Source: Thalassospiraceae bacterium LMO-JJ14 (lineage in GTDB: Bacteria; Pseudomonadota; Alphaproteobacteria; Rhodospirillales; Casp-alpha2). Taken from it: a stretch of DNA of 64,000 bases. Of this stretch, positions 1 to 9,125 are shown one piece after another. Position numbers and translations under genes: made by a program. The stretch spans positions 682,001-746,000 of the forward strand of contig CP134604.1 of assembly GCA_021555105.2 (NCBI GenBank), read 5' to 3'. Each line of letters starts with the position of its first letter. Position 1 is the first letter of the stretch. A model generated the notes under the pieces. It was not told the origin of the DNA. It ran no database searches and saw only the letters and a program-made list of their open reading frames with translations.

Positions 1-1095
1 GGCGGTCTGATCGAACCCGAAAACGCAATTGATATGGGGAACGCCGGAACCGGTGTGCGGTTGTTGATGGGACTGGTGGCGACACATCCTATCACGTGTA
101 CGTTTACCGGCGACGCATCCTTGTCGCGCCGCCCAATGGAACGCGTCATGGGGCCGTTGCGCCGCTTCGGTACCCGCTTTACTTCGCGTGAAGGCGGCCT
201 GTTGCCGATAACGGTGATCGGTGCCGAAAGCCCGGTTCCGGTCCGAGCCGAAATGACGGTGCCGTCCGCACAGGTAAAATCGGCCGTATTGCTGGCCGGC
301 CTGAATACGCCGGGTGAAACCAGCGTGATCGAAAAAGAAGCGACGCGCGATCATACCGAGAACATGCTGCGGCATTTCGGCGCCGAGGTGAACAGCGAAC
401 CCTGGCCTGCCGGAGGCGTCCTGATCCGCCTCAAGGGGCAGCCGACCCTTAAGGCGACGGATGTAAAAGTGCCCGCCGATATCTCGTCGGCGGCTTTCCC
501 GATTGTTGCCGCGCTGATTACGCCGGGCAGCGATGTGGTGATCGAAGCCGTCGGTCTTAACCCGCTGCGTGCCGGTTTGCTGGAAACGTTAAAGGACATG
601 GGGGCGGATCTGAAGATTGAGGACGAACGCGTCGAAGGCGGAGAGCCGGTCGGCGATATCCGCGTCAAGGCAGGGCCGCTGAAAGGCATCGATGTGCCCC
701 CTGAACGCGCGCCGTCGATGATCGATGAATATCCCGTTCTCTCCGTATGTGCCGCATTTGCCGAAGGGACAACGCGGATGACCGGCCTGGCCGAACTTCG
801 GGTCAAGGAGTCCGACCGCCTGGCGGCTATGGTCGAGGGCCTCTCGGCATGCGGAGTGACGGTGCGCGCCGGTGAAGACTGGATGGAAGTTGACGGTGCC
901 AGCGTGCCGCCGAAAGGCGGCGCCATGATCGCTGTCGACCTGGATCACCGTATTGCCATGAGCTTTCTGGTCCTCGGATGTGCTTGTGAAGATGCGGTTG
1001 CCATTGACGATGCCCAGGCGATTGCGACAAGCTTCCCCGGGTTCGCAGGACTGATGAACGGTCTTGGCGCCGATATCGAGGAGTTTGAGGCATGA
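1..1095 (+). CDS. aroA: 3-phosphoshikimate 1-carboxyvinyltransferase (EPSP synthase), 5' truncated
   Basis: Sixth step of the shikimate pathway: joins shikimate-3-phosphate and phosphoenolpyruvate. The reading frame is open from base 1, and the first in-frame ATG at 34 lies inside the conserved [13 protein letters not shown] phosphate-binding motif, so the true start is upstream of the window. About 364 codons remain of a usual 440-450. Further family marks are the RVKESDRL stretch (about 804-827), [10 protein letters not shown] (about 937-966) and SFPGF near the end. The stop overlaps the start of cmk by 4 bp (ATGA), which suggests translational coupling. The aroA-cmk-rpsA order is common in Proteobacteria. 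Confidence 0.96.
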   Translation, partial: GGLIEPENAIDMGNAGTGVRLLMGLVATHPITCTFTGDASLSRRPMERVMGPLRRFGTRFTSREGGLLPITVIGAESPVPVRAEMTVPSAQVKSAVLLAGLNTPGETSVIEKEATRDHTENMLRHFGAEVNSEPWPAGGVLIRLKGQPTLKATDVKVPADISSAAFPIVAALITPGSDVVIEAVGLNPLRAGLLETLKDMGADLKIEDERVEGGEPVGDIRVKAGPLKGIDVPPERAPSMIDEYPVLSVCAAFAEGTTRMTGLAELRVKESDRLAAMVEGLSACGVTVRAGEDWMEVDGASVPPKGGAMIAVDLDHRIAMSFLVLGCACEDAVAIDDAQAIATSFPGFAGLMNGLGADIEEFEA

Positions 1096-1727
1096 TCATC
1101 GCCATCGACGGTCCGGCAGCTGCCGGCAAAGGCACGCTGGCCAGGCGCATCGCCGCCGCCTTCGACTTTGCCTATATGGATACGGGATCGCTTTACCGTG
1201 CCACGGCAAAAAAAGTGCTGGATCAGGCGATAAACCCGGAAGATGCCCAGGGCTGTACGGTGGTGGCGCTTAATCTGACGCCGGAAGATCTGGTGGTCGA
1301 TGGCCTCAGAACAGAAGAAGTCGGCCAGGCGGCATCCGTTGTGTCCGTTATTCCGGATGTGCGCGCCGCCCTTTTGAGGTTCCAGCGCGATGTCGCGGCC
1401 AGTCCGCCGGGCGGGAAGGCCGGGGCCGTTTTGGATGGCCGGGACGTCGGAACCGTTGTCTGTCCGGACGCCGATGTGAAATTTTTCATCACGGCCTCGG
1501 CCGAGGTGCGCGCAGAGCGGCGCTTTAAAGAGTTGCGTGAAGCGGGCGATGACGCTATATACGCCCGCGTTTTGGAGGAAATGAGAGAACGCGACGAACG
1601 CGATACCAACCGCGCCGTGGCACCTCTCAAACCGGCCGAAGATGCGACGGTCATCGATACGTCCGGGCTGGATGCCGATCAGGTATTCGAACAGGCCCGT
1701 CGGATCGTTGCCGCGAAACAGGCCTGA
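1092..1727 (+). CDS. cmk: (d)CMP kinase
   Basis: Cytosolic kinase that phosphorylates CMP and dCMP with ATP and feeds the CTP/dCTP pools. The 211-residue product has the usual length. It starts with [13 protein letters not shown] (Walker A, residues 3-15), followed by MDTGSLYRA in the nucleotide-monophosphate site, [10 protein letters not shown] in the CMP-binding region and the lid-like [13 protein letters not shown]. The ATG overlaps the aroA stop (ATGA), so the two are probably coupled. A 142-bp leader separates it from rpsA downstream. Confidence 0.97.
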   Translation: MIIAIDGPAAAGKGTLARRIAAAFDFAYMDTGSLYRATAKKVLDQAINPEDAQGCTVVALNLTPEDLVVDGLRTEEVGQAASVVSVIPDVRAALLRFQRDVAASPPGGKAGAVLDGRDVGTVVCPDADVKFFITASAEVRAERRFKELREAGDDAIYARVLEEMRERDERDTNRAVAPLKPAEDATVIDTSGLDADQVFEQARRIVAAKQA

Positions 1728-1746
1728 ACTTCCCAATTGACCAGAA

Positions 1747-1836
1747 CCGTCCGCAAAGGACGGCGCCACTGAACCGCCCAGGGATGCAAAAATCCCGTGG
1801 GTATATGTTGTTTGAAGACCGCCGGAACCAACCGGT
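1747..1836 (+). promoter_or_regulatory. rpsA 5' leader with three small hairpins
   Basis: Three inverted repeats sit between cmk and rpsA: ccgtcc/ggacgg (1747-1752 and 1758-1763, loop gcaaa), gggat/atccc (1781-1785 and 1792-1796, loop gcaaaa) and gccgg/ccggt (1821-1825 and 1832-1836, one G-U pair). None is followed by a T tract, so they do not look like terminators. The first two loops share GCAAA. Ribosomal protein S1 represses its own mRNA through leader hairpins in E. coli; a similar role here is inference. Confidence 0.4.
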
Positions 1837-1869
1837 CGGCCGGAAACGAAACTGAAGGATAATATACTT

Positions 1870-3702
1870 ATGGCCAACACTGACGCCTCGAGCGAGGCTC
1901 CCGTAATTACTGAAGATTTCGCTGCCCTTTTGGATGAACAACTGGGCACAGAAGACGACGGCTTCGAAGGCCGCGTTCTTAAAGGCACCGTTATTTCCAT
2001 CGATGGCGACGCCGTCGTGGTGGACGTGGGCCTCAAATCCGAAGGCCGCGTGCCGGTTAAGGAATTCGGCATTCCGGGCCGTGATCTGGATATCAAAGCG
2101 GGCGATGAAGTCGACGTTTTCGTCGAGCGCTATGAAGACCGTGACGGCGTTATCCGCCTCAGCCGCGAGAAAGCGCGCCGCGAGGAAGCCTGGGCCGACC
2201 TGGAAAAGGCATTTGCCAAGGCCGAGCGCGTCAACGGTGTCATCTTCGGCCGTGTCAAAGGTGGTTTCATCGTCGATCTTTCAGGCGCCGTGGCGTTCCT
2301 GCCGGGCAGCCAGGTCGATATCCGTCCGGTGCGCGACATTTCGCCGCTGATGGGGACCCCGCAGCCGTTCCAGATCCTGAAAATGGATCAGGCGCGCAAC
2401 AACATCGTTGTGTCGCGCCGTGCGGTGCTTGAAGAAACCCGCTCCGAAGCCCGCTCCGAACTGATGCAGAACCTCGTTGAAGGCCAGGTTCTCGACGGTG
2501 TCGTCAAGAACATCACCGATTACGGCGCATTCGTCGATCTGGGTGGTGTCGATGGTCTGCTGCACGTCACGGATATTGCATGGAAGCGTATCAATCATCC
2601 GTCCGAAGCCCTGCAGGTTGGTGAAACCGTCAAGGTTCAGGTGATCCGTTTCAATTCCGAAACGCAGCGTATCTCGCTCGGCATGAAACAGCTCGAAGCC
2701 GATCCTTGGGAAGGCATCGAAGGCAAGTATCCGGTCGGCGCCAAGCTCAAGGGCCGCGTCACCAACATCACCGACTACGGCGCATTCGTTGAGTTGGAAG
2801 CCGGCGTTGAAGGTCTTGTCCACGTTTCCGAAATGAGCTGGACCAAGAAAAACGTGCATCCGGGCAAAATCGTTTCCACCTCGCAGGAAGTGGAAGTCAT
2901 GGTGCTCGACACCGATCCGGAAAAGCGCCGTATCTCGCTTGGTCTGAAGCAGTGTATGGAAAATCCGTGGGCTGACTTCCTGACCAAGTTCCCGGTCGGA
3001 TCCGAAGTCGAAGGCGAAGTCCGCAATATCACCGAATTCGGTCTGTTCATCGGTCTCGACGGCGATATCGACGGTATGGCGCACCTGTCCGATCTGAGCT
3101 GGGATAAATCCGGCGAGGAAGCTCTGGCCGATTACAACAAGGGTGACATGGTAAAAGCCAAGATTCTTGATGTAGACGTCGATAAAGAACGCATCTCGCT
3201 TGGTATCAAGCAGCTTACGGACGATCCTGTCGGTGGCGCGCTTGAAGGTGTGAAGAAGGGTGCCGTTGTTACCTGTACCGTGACGGAAGTTATGGACGGT
3301 GGCATCGAGGTCATGGTCAACGACACGGTGCCGGGCTTCATTCGCAAGTCCGATCTGTCGCGTGATCGTTCCGAACAGCGCCCCGACCGTTTCGCCGCCG
3401 GCGAAAAGGTCGATGCCAAGATCACGCAAGTCGACAAGAACGGTCGCCGTGTGACTCTCTCGATCAAGGCTCGCGAAGTCGAGGACGAGAAGAAGGCAAT
3501 GGCCGAATACGGCTCCACCGACTCCGGCGCGACCCTGGGCGACATTCTGGGTGCTGCACTTGCCGGTAGCCAGGAAGCCGAAGCCCCGGCCGAGGAAGAA
3601 AAGCCGAAAAAGGCAGCTGCCAAAAAGAAAGCTGCCAAAGCCGATGAGCCGGCTGAAGAGGCCGCTTCCGAAGATGGCGAAGAAGCCAAGTCGGAAGACT
3701 GA
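1870..3702 (+). CDS. rpsA: 30S ribosomal protein S1
   Basis: RNA-binding ribosomal protein that recruits mRNA to the 30S subunit. Six S1 (OB-fold) repeats can be followed at about residues 33-100, 118-184, 205-273, 290-360, 377-447 and 464-532, with the recurring ITDYGAFVDL and RRISLGLKQ blocks. The segment MAEYGSTDSGATLGDILGAA after the last domain is typical of proteobacterial S1. It is followed by about 45 residues rich in Ala, Glu and Lys, which take the length to 610 against a usual 555-570. The start has AAGGA (1855-1859) 10 nt upstream. A terminator follows at 3725. Confidence 0.98.
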   Translation: MANTDASSEAPVITEDFAALLDEQLGTEDDGFEGRVLKGTVISIDGDAVVVDVGLKSEGRVPVKEFGIPGRDLDIKAGDEVDVFVERYEDRDGVIRLSREKARREEAWADLEKAFAKAERVNGVIFGRVKGGFIVDLSGAVAFLPGSQVDIRPVRDISPLMGTPQPFQILKMDQARNNIVVSRRAVLEETRSEARSELMQNLVEGQVLDGVVKNITDYGAFVDLGGVDGLLHVTDIAWKRINHPSEALQVGETVKVQVIRFNSETQRISLGMKQLEADPWEGIEGKYPVGAKLKGRVTNITDYGAFVELEAGVEGLVHVSEMSWTKKNVHPGKIVSTSQEVEVMVLDTDPEKRRISLGLKQCMENPWADFLTKFPVGSEVEGEVRNITEFGLFIGLDGDIDGMAHLSDLSWDKSGEEALADYNKGDMVKAKILDVDVDKERISLGIKQLTDDPVGGALEGVKKGAVVTCTVTEVMDGGIEVMVNDTVPGFIRKSDLSRDRSEQRPDRFAAGEKVDAKITQVDKNGRRVTLSIKAREVEDEKKAMAEYGSTDSGATLGDILGAALAGSQEAEAPAEEEKPKKAAAKKKAAKADEPAEEAASEDGEEAKSED

Positions 3703-3724
3703 GAAAAATACTAGAGACGACCGG

Positions 3725-3755
3725 ACGGGCGGCAGCAATGCCGCCCGTTTCGTTT
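3725..3755 (+). terminator. Rho-independent terminator after rpsA
   Basis: Perfect 10-bp stem acgggcggca/tgccgcccgt (3725-3734 and 3739-3748) with a gcaa tetraloop, followed by ttcgttt. It lies 22 bp past the rpsA stop and separates rpsA from sppA. Confidence 0.85.
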
Positions 3756-3789
3756 GCAGGCGCCGCCGAAATCATAATAATGAGGCCGC

Positions 3790-4731
3790 ATGAGTACTGG
3801 CCTGGATAGTGACGCGCTGATCGCGCTCAGAAGACTTAGGCGCCATCTGACTTGGTGGCGGCTTTTGGCCGTTGCCGGATTTGCGCTGGCGATTTTTCTT
3901 TCCATTCGTGATGGTGGCGTTTTGCCGCCCGACGAGCATGTTGCCCGTGTGCCGATTGACGGCATCATCGTCGAGGACAGGGAATTCCTGTCCATGTTGG
4001 ACACGATTGCCGAAGACACGCAGGTCAAGGCCGTGATTGCGGATATTTCCAGCCCCGGCGGGACCTTTACCGGCGGCGAGGCGGTCTATAACGCATTGCG
4101 CCGAATTTCCGAAAGCAAACCCGTCATCACCGTGATGGGCGGGATTGCCACCAGCGGCGCCTACATGGCGGCGATCGGGACCGACCGTATATACGCCGGT
4201 CATGGTACTATCACCGGGTCAATCGGCGTTATCATGCAATCGGCCGATGTCACGGGGTTGATGGATATGATAGGCGTCAAACCTGAAGTTATGAAAAGCG
4301 GAAAGTTAAAAGCGACCCCCAACCCTATGGAATCATTGACACCTTCAGCGCGCGAGCAATTGCAGGCGGTCATCGATGCACTGCATTTGCGGTTTATGGA
4401 AATGGTCGCCGAACGCCGTGGTTTAAGTGTCGACGAGGTGCGCAGCCGCACCGGTGACGGCGGCATCATGACCGGAGACGCGGCCTTGAAACTTGGACTG
4501 GTCGATGCCATCGGCGATATCAACAAGGCACGCTTATGGTTGGCATCGGAACGGGGTGTTTCCGAAGACCTGCCTTTGGTTGACTGGCAGCCGGATGACC
4601 CCCTGGCGTGGTGGCGCGACGGGGCCTCTTCACTCGCATCCGCTTTTTTTGGAAAATCACTTTTACCAGAACGACTTAGACTTGACGGCATTCAAGCCCT
4701 TTGGCACCCTTCTATGAGCGGGGAGCGATAA
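3790..4731 (+). CDS. sppA: Signal peptide peptidase SppA, short (S49) form
   Basis: Membrane-anchored serine protease of family S49 that degrades cleaved signal peptides. At 313 residues it is the short single-domain form. There is one N-terminal transmembrane segment (about residues 22-40), then the [13 protein letters not shown] and [12 protein letters not shown] blocks. Ser122 fits the nucleophile. Lys174 in SGKLKAT lies 52 residues later, the spacing seen for the Ser/Lys dyad in short SppA. GSIGVIMQ follows the Ser block. It lies between rpsA and ihfB, a common alphaproteobacterial arrangement. Confidence 0.93.
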   Translation: MSTGLDSDALIALRRLRRHLTWWRLLAVAGFALAIFLSIRDGGVLPPDEHVARVPIDGIIVEDREFLSMLDTIAEDTQVKAVIADISSPGGTFTGGEAVYNALRRISESKPVITVMGGIATSGAYMAAIGTDRIYAGHGTITGSIGVIMQSADVTGLMDMIGVKPEVMKSGKLKATPNPMESLTPSAREQLQAVIDALHLRFMEMVAERRGLSVDEVRSRTGDGGIMTGDAALKLGLVDAIGDINKARLWLASERGVSEDLPLVDWQPDDPLAWWRDGASSLASAFFGKSLLPERLRLDGIQALWHPSMSGER

Positions 4732-4768
4732 TGGAGTCTTGCCGCGCATCTTGGGAGGATTGTCGGAT

Positions 4769-5053
4769 ATGACGAAATCTGAGCTCATCGCGAAACTGGC
4801 CGCTGACAATCCGCGCCTGTATCACCGCGAAGTGGAACGCATCGTCTCGACGATCTTCGAAGAAATTACCGCCGCTTTGTCGCGTGGTGATCGGGTCGAG
4901 CTTCGCGGCTTCGGCGCTTTCTCGGTCAAGGCGCGTCCGTCGCGCGTCGGGCGTAATCCACGCACTGGCGAGTCGGTGAGTGTTGACGAAAAATTCATTC
5001 CGTATTTCAAGACCGGCAAACAACTCCGCGAAAGACTGAACGGCGCCCAGTAA
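4769..5053 (+). CDS. ihfB: Integration host factor beta subunit
   Basis: Nucleoid protein of the HU/IHF family that bends DNA as a heterodimer with IhfA. The 94-residue product begins [11 protein letters not shown] and contains the family signature (residues 45-64), including [18 protein letters not shown] with the DNA-intercalating proline arm, then [11 protein letters not shown] chose ATG 4769 over the upstream in-frame ATG at 4739 because family members begin at MTKSELI and GGGAGG (4754-4759) lies at good spacing. The location after rpsA/sppA supports the beta-subunit assignment over HU. Confidence 0.95.
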   Translation: MTKSELIAKLAADNPRLYHREVERIVSTIFEEITAALSRGDRVELRGFGAFSVKARPSRVGRNPRTGESVSVDEKFIPYFKTGKQLRERLNGAQ

Positions 5054-5106
5054 GCGGCGTTATGCCGTTCTTTTGACTGCAACAGGCGTTTTCTGGAGGT
5101 TTGGGC

Positions 5107-5475
5107 GTGAAGCGCATTTTGTCCTGGATCATCATGATCCCGTTTGCCTTGGTGGTGATCGTTTTTTCCGCTGTAAACCGCGAGCTCGTTACGTTGGATC
5201 TCTGGCCCTTGCCGCACGAGATCACGGTCCCCGTATTCACGCTTGTCCTTGCGGTCTTCATTTTCGGCTTCCTGTGGGGCGCTGTCGCCGCGTGGTCGTC
5301 CGCAGCGGGGAATCGCCGGCGGGCACGAAATGCGCAATGGCGCGCCGAAGCGGCGGAACGCGAGTTGCGCTCGTTGAACAATAAACTGCAGGAACGTGAG
5401 CGGGAACTTGAAAGCGCCCGCGATATACCCGGGGACAGCGACAAGAAACTTCCAGCCCCCGCATCCGGCGCCTGA
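5107..5475 (+). CDS. lapA: LapA/DUF1049-domain membrane protein
   Basis: Small inner-membrane protein of the lipopolysaccharide assembly protein A (DUF1049) family. Two hydrophobic segments (about residues 4-24 and 40-62) are followed by a charged helical, coiled-coil-like tail rich in Arg and Glu and a Pro/Ala end. I chose GTG 5107 because GGAGG at 5095-5099 lies 7 nt upstream; TTG 5101 would overlap it. In alphaproteobacteria this gene usually follows ihfB, as here. In E. coli LapA works with LapB to control LPS synthesis; that role is inferred for this copy. Confidence 0.85.
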   Translation: MKRILSWIIMIPFALVVIVFSAVNRELVTLDLWPLPHEITVPVFTLVLAVFIFGFLWGAVAAWSSAAGNRRRARNAQWRAEAAERELRSLNNKLQERERELESARDIPGDSDKKLPAPASGA

Positions 5476-5481
5476 TAATCA

Positions 5482-6423
5482 ATGCAATTCCTAGATGCCG
5501 CAGCAATGGCCCGCGCCTTGCCGTATGGGGCATTGGTTGATGCCATTGAGCGGGCATTTGCAGGCGGCGTCACAGTACCGGTCCGCGCACATCACAATGT
5601 ACCTGTTCCGGATGGGCAGGATGCCACGATTTTGTTGATGCCGGCATGGTCCGATGACGGTTTCATCGGCGTCAAAACGGTGATCGTCGCGCCTGATAAT
5701 GCGGCCAGATCCCTGCCTGCGGTACAGGCGACGTATCAGCTTTTCGAGCGCGAAACCGGCCGGCCCCTTGCACTGATGGACGGCCCGGAACTGACGGCGC
5801 GGCGCACGGCGTGTGCGTCGGCGCTGGCAGCGCGCTATCTGGCGCCCAGGGAAGCCAGCAAGCTTCTTATGATCGGCACCGGGGTTCTGGGCCATCATCT
5901 GCCGCTGGCGCACGCCGCGGTGCGGCCGATTTCAGAAGTTCGGGTCTGGGGCCGGAATGCCGAAAACGCCGAAAAAAGCGCGGCGGCGCTACGCGCCGCG
6001 GGTCTCGCTGCCAAAGCCGTGGAAGACCTCGCATCATCGGTTCACTGGGCTGATATTGTATCCGCGGCAACACTGGCCAAGCAGCCGATCATCAACGGGA
6101 ACTGGCTCCGACCCGGTCAGCACATCGATCTGGTCGGGGCCTTCCGTCCGGATATGCGTGAAGCCGATGATACTGTGCTAAAACGCGCCCGTATTTTCTG
6201 TGATACCAAGGCCGGCGCCATGACGGAAGCCGGGGATTTGTCCGATCCGCTGGCTCGCCGTGTGATCGAAAACGCAGACGTGCTTGCCGATCTTTTTGAT
6301 CTGGCGGACGGAAGCTATCGCTTCGAGCGACACGCCGACGACATCACCCTGTTCAAGTCCGCCGGTACGGCGATTGAGGATCTGGCCGCTGCCATGCTTG
6401 CCTACGGTCGCGAAGCGGGCTAA
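5482..6423 (+). CDS. Ornithine cyclodeaminase / mu-crystallin family protein
   Basis: NAD(P)-binding protein of the OCD/mu-crystallin family, 313 residues (usual about 310-330). The N-terminal substrate domain holds LMPAWSDDGFIGVKTV, whose Lys matches the conserved substrate-contacting position. The Rossmann fold begins at MIGTGVLGHHLPLAHA (about residue 131). The C-terminal part contains DLVGAFRPDMREADD and FKSAGTAIEDLAAA, both conserved in the family. Substrate cannot be told from sequence: members act as ornithine cyclodeaminase, pyrroline-2-carboxylate reductase, alanine dehydrogenase or ketimine reductase. It starts 6 bp after lapA and 12 bp before pyrF, so it is probably co-transcribed. 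Confidence 0.88.
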   Translation: MQFLDAAAMARALPYGALVDAIERAFAGGVTVPVRAHHNVPVPDGQDATILLMPAWSDDGFIGVKTVIVAPDNAARSLPAVQATYQLFERETGRPLALMDGPELTARRTACASALAARYLAPREASKLLMIGTGVLGHHLPLAHAAVRPISEVRVWGRNAENAEKSAAALRAAGLAAKAVEDLASSVHWADIVSAATLAKQPIINGNWLRPGQHIDLVGAFRPDMREADDTVLKRARIFCDTKAGAMTEAGDLSDPLARRVIENADVLADLFDLADGSYRFERHADDITLFKSAGTAIEDLAAAMLAYGREAG

Positions 6424-6435
6424 GAGAGCGCCATT

Positions 6436-7146
6436 ATGAGCCTCTCGCCGACAGAACGTATCTATGTTGCGCTCGATACCCCCGATGTGAAAAAGGCGGT
6501 ATCGCTTGCCGAAAAGCTTACCGGTCATGTCGGCGGGGTTAAGCTCGGCATGGAATTCTATTACGCCAATGGACCGGAAGGCGCACGTGCCGTCACGGAC
6601 GTCGGCATGCCGTTGTTTCTGGACCTTAAATTCCACGATATCCCGAATACGGTGGCGGGAGCAGTGCGCTCGACGCTGGAATTGCATCCCGCGATCCTCA
6701 ATGTGCATGCCCAGGGCGGTCCGGCGATGATGCGTGCCGCACAGGCGGCGCTTGATAATGCGGAAGGCATCAAGCCGCTGCTGATTGCCGTTACGGTCCT
6801 GACGTCGCTCAGTGACGATGATCTGGGTGAGACAGGCTATACGCTCAGCGCCGGTGATCTGGTAACGCGGCTCGCTAAATTAACGCAGGCATGCGGTCTC
6901 GGGGGCGTTGTCTGCAGCCCGCGTGAAATCAAGGCCATCCGTGCTGCCTGCGGCCCCGAATTCAAGTTGATCGTCCCGGGGATTCGCCCCGAGTGGGCCG
7001 ACGCAGGCGACCAGAAGCGGATCACAACACCCGCTCAGGCGATCCGGGACGGCGCCGATTATATCGTTATCGGCCGTCCGATCACCGGTGCCGATGATCC
7101 ACTGGACGCGGCTAAACGTATAGCTGACGAATTGGCGGGCCTTTAA
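6436..7146 (+). CDS. pyrF: Orotidine 5'-phosphate decarboxylase
   Basis: Last step of UMP synthesis, decarboxylating OMP. The 236-residue TIM barrel begins IYVALDTPDV and carries the catalytic Asp-Lys-x-x-Asp array in FLDLKFHDIPNTV (about residues 57-69). It ends with IVPGIRPEWADAGDQKR and DYIVIGRPITGADDP, the phosphate-binding region. It lies 12 bp after the OCD-family gene and just before trpF, another phosphate-binding barrel. The pyrF-trpF linkage is seen in several Rhodospirillales. Confidence 0.96.
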   Translation: MSLSPTERIYVALDTPDVKKAVSLAEKLTGHVGGVKLGMEFYYANGPEGARAVTDVGMPLFLDLKFHDIPNTVAGAVRSTLELHPAILNVHAQGGPAMMRAAQAALDNAEGIKPLLIAVTVLTSLSDDDLGETGYTLSAGDLVTRLAKLTQACGLGGVVCSPREIKAIRAACGPEFKLIVPGIRPEWADAGDQKRITTPAQAIRDGADYIVIGRPITGADDPLDAAKRIADELAGL

Positions 7147-7176
7147 GTCCCGCGGCTTCGCCGGCCGGAGATTAAA

Positions 7177-7818
7177 ATGGACGCCATCGTCAAAATATGC
7201 GGACTTCGCGAGGCCGAACATGTCGACGCCGCCGTGGATGCCGGGGCGGGGTTGACGGGGTTTGTGTTTTTTCCGCCGTCCCCCAGAAACATCGCGATCG
7301 AAGAAGCGGCTGCGCTGACGCGGCGCGTACCCGCCGGGATCGGCAAAGTGGCGCTCACCGTCGATGCGGATGACGCTTTCCTTGCCCAGATCATCGCCGG
7401 TGCGAGGATCGATACGTTGCAATTGCACGGTTCGGAAACGGTTGCGCGGGTCCAACACATCAAATCCGTGTACAGCCTGCCGGTGATCAAGGCGCTGCCG
7501 GTTTCCAGCGCGGCGGATATTTCTGATGCCAGAGCCTATGAAGAGCATGCCGACATGCTGCTGTTCGATGCGAAACCGCCGAAGGATGCGACACGGCCGG
7601 GCGGCAATGCGGAAAGCTTCGACTGGACGCTTTTGCAGGGCATCTCGTTTCGTGTGCCGTGGTTGTTGGCCGGCGGCCTCAACCCGGAAAATGTCGCCGA
7701 AGCCCTTAGCATCACGAAGGCGCCGATGGTCGATGTTTCCAGCGGTGTCGAGACAGCGCCGGGGCAAAAAAGCGCTCGGAAAATCCGTGACTTTATCTCC
7801 GCTGTACAAGCCGGCTGA
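7177..7818 (+). CDS. trpF: Phosphoribosylanthranilate isomerase
   Basis: Third dedicated step of tryptophan synthesis: Amadori rearrangement of phosphoribosylanthranilate. The 213-residue barrel starts MDAIVKICGL, with the general-base Cys at position 8, followed by GFVFFPPSPRNI. The general-acid Asp lies in LLFDAKPP, and LAGGLNPENVAEA and DVSSGVE form the phosphate site near the C terminus. It stands apart from trpC/trpD, which are not in this window, and leads the trpFBA-accD-folC set usual in alphaproteobacteria. Confidence 0.96.
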   Translation: MDAIVKICGLREAEHVDAAVDAGAGLTGFVFFPPSPRNIAIEEAAALTRRVPAGIGKVALTVDADDAFLAQIIAGARIDTLQLHGSETVARVQHIKSVYSLPVIKALPVSSAADISDARAYEEHADMLLFDAKPPKDATRPGGNAESFDWTLLQGISFRVPWLLAGGLNPENVAEALSITKAPMVDVSSGVETAPGQKSARKIRDFISAVQAG

Positions 7819-7906
7819 GACCTTTCCGGCAGCGTGAAAACACGAGAAACCCCTGTTAAACCGGGTGCTCAAGAGCTAAATTGCGGCGCTGAGGAAGGGA
7901 CCTGTC

Positions 7907-9118
7907 ATGAACAAGTTGAACACACTGCGCTCCGGCGTCGACGAGAACGGCCATTTCGGCATCTACGGCGGACGTTTTGTCGCCGAAACTCTGATGCCGC
8001 TGATCCTGGATGTGGAAAAAGCCTGGGAACATGCCCGCCACGACGATGAATTCTGGGCCGAGTTCGACTATCTGATGAAGCATTACGTCGGCCGTCCGTC
8101 GCCGCTGTATTACGCCGAACGTCTGAGTGAACACTTCGGCGGCGCCAAGGTCTTTTTCAAGCGCGACGAGCTGAACCATACCGGTGCACACAAGATCAAC
8201 AATACGATCGGGCAAATTCTGCTGGCGCGCAGGATGGGCAAGAAACGCATCATCGCCGAGACCGGGGCCGGTCAGCATGGTGTCGCGACCGCTACCGTGT
8301 GTGCGCTTTTCGGCATGCCATGCGTCGTCTACATGGGCGAGACAGATGTCGAGCGGCAAAAGCCGAACGTCTTCCGCATGAAGCTTCTGGGCGCCGAAAT
8401 CGTGCCGGTGACGGCCGGAACCGGAACGCTGAAAGACGCCATGAACGAAGCGCTCAGGGATTGGGTCGCCAATGTCGAGGATACGTTCTACATCATCGGC
8501 ACGGCTGCCGGGCCGCACCCGTACCCGCAAATGGTCCGCGATTTCCAGTGCATCATCGGCAACGAAACCCGCGAGCAGATGCAGGAAATGGAAGGCCGCC
8601 TGCCGGATTCTCTGGTTGCGGCGATCGGCGGGGGCTCCAACGCCATCGGCCTGTTCCACCCGTTCCTCGATGATGAGAGTGTGAAGATCATTGGTGTCGA
8701 AGCGGCGGGACACGGCATCGAAAGCGGCGAGCACTGTGCATCGCTGAACGGCGGAAATCCGGGCGTGCTGCACGGCAACCGGACGTACCTGTTGCAGGAT
8801 GAAGACGGCCAGATCAAGGACGGTTATTCGATTTCGGCGGGTCTCGATTACCCAGGCATCGGCCCGGAGCATGCATGGCTCCGTGATATCGGCCGTGTCG
8901 AATACGTGTACGCGACCGATGTCGAAGCCCTGGAAGCTTTCAAGATCTGCACCGCCATGGAGGGGATCATCCCGGCGCTTGAGCCATGTCACGCATTGGC
9001 GCATGTCGCCAAGATCGCGCCTGACCTGCCGAAGGACCATCTTATGGTGATGAACATGTGCGGCCGTGGCGACAAGGATATCTTCGCCGTTGCCGCGCGC
9101 TTTGGCTTCGATATGTGA
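7907..9118 (+). CDS. trpB: Tryptophan synthase beta chain
   Basis: PLP enzyme that condenses indole and serine. It forms an alpha2beta2 complex with TrpA, with indole channelled between subunits. The 403-residue product is of usual length. The PLP lysine is Lys96 in HTGAHKINN; the phosphate-binding loop is [24 protein letters not shown] and GRGDKD are also present. The upstream GAGGAAGG (7890-7897) is a good ribosome-binding site. The stop lies 7 bp before the trpA start. Confidence 0.98.
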   Translation: MNKLNTLRSGVDENGHFGIYGGRFVAETLMPLILDVEKAWEHARHDDEFWAEFDYLMKHYVGRPSPLYYAERLSEHFGGAKVFFKRDELNHTGAHKINNTIGQILLARRMGKKRIIAETGAGQHGVATATVCALFGMPCVVYMGETDVERQKPNVFRMKLLGAEIVPVTAGTGTLKDAMNEALRDWVANVEDTFYIIGTAAGPHPYPQMVRDFQCIIGNETREQMQEMEGRLPDSLVAAIGGGSNAIGLFHPFLDDESVKIIGVEAAGHGIESGEHCASLNGGNPGVLHGNRTYLLQDEDGQIKDGYSISAGLDYPGIGPEHAWLRDIGRVEYVYATDVEALEAFKICTAMEGIIPALEPCHALAHVAKIAPDLPKDHLMVMNMCGRGDKDIFAVAARFGFDM

Positions 9119-9125
9119 GGCGGAC

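Noticed and set aside
945-2096. Minus-strand open frame (383 codons) over cmk
   Set aside because: Crosses three real gene features (aroA end, cmk, rpsA leader) and has no supporting motif.
2281-3738. Long minus-strand open frame (485 codons) antisense to rpsA
   Set aside because: A by-product of the codon pattern of the opposite gene; rpsA has six clear S1 domains, and the antisense product has no recognisable domain or ribosome-binding site.
5054-5080. Weak hairpin with a T run after ihfB
   Set aside because: Only a 4-5 bp stem (cggc/gccg); too weak to call a terminator, and lapA probably belongs to the same transcript.
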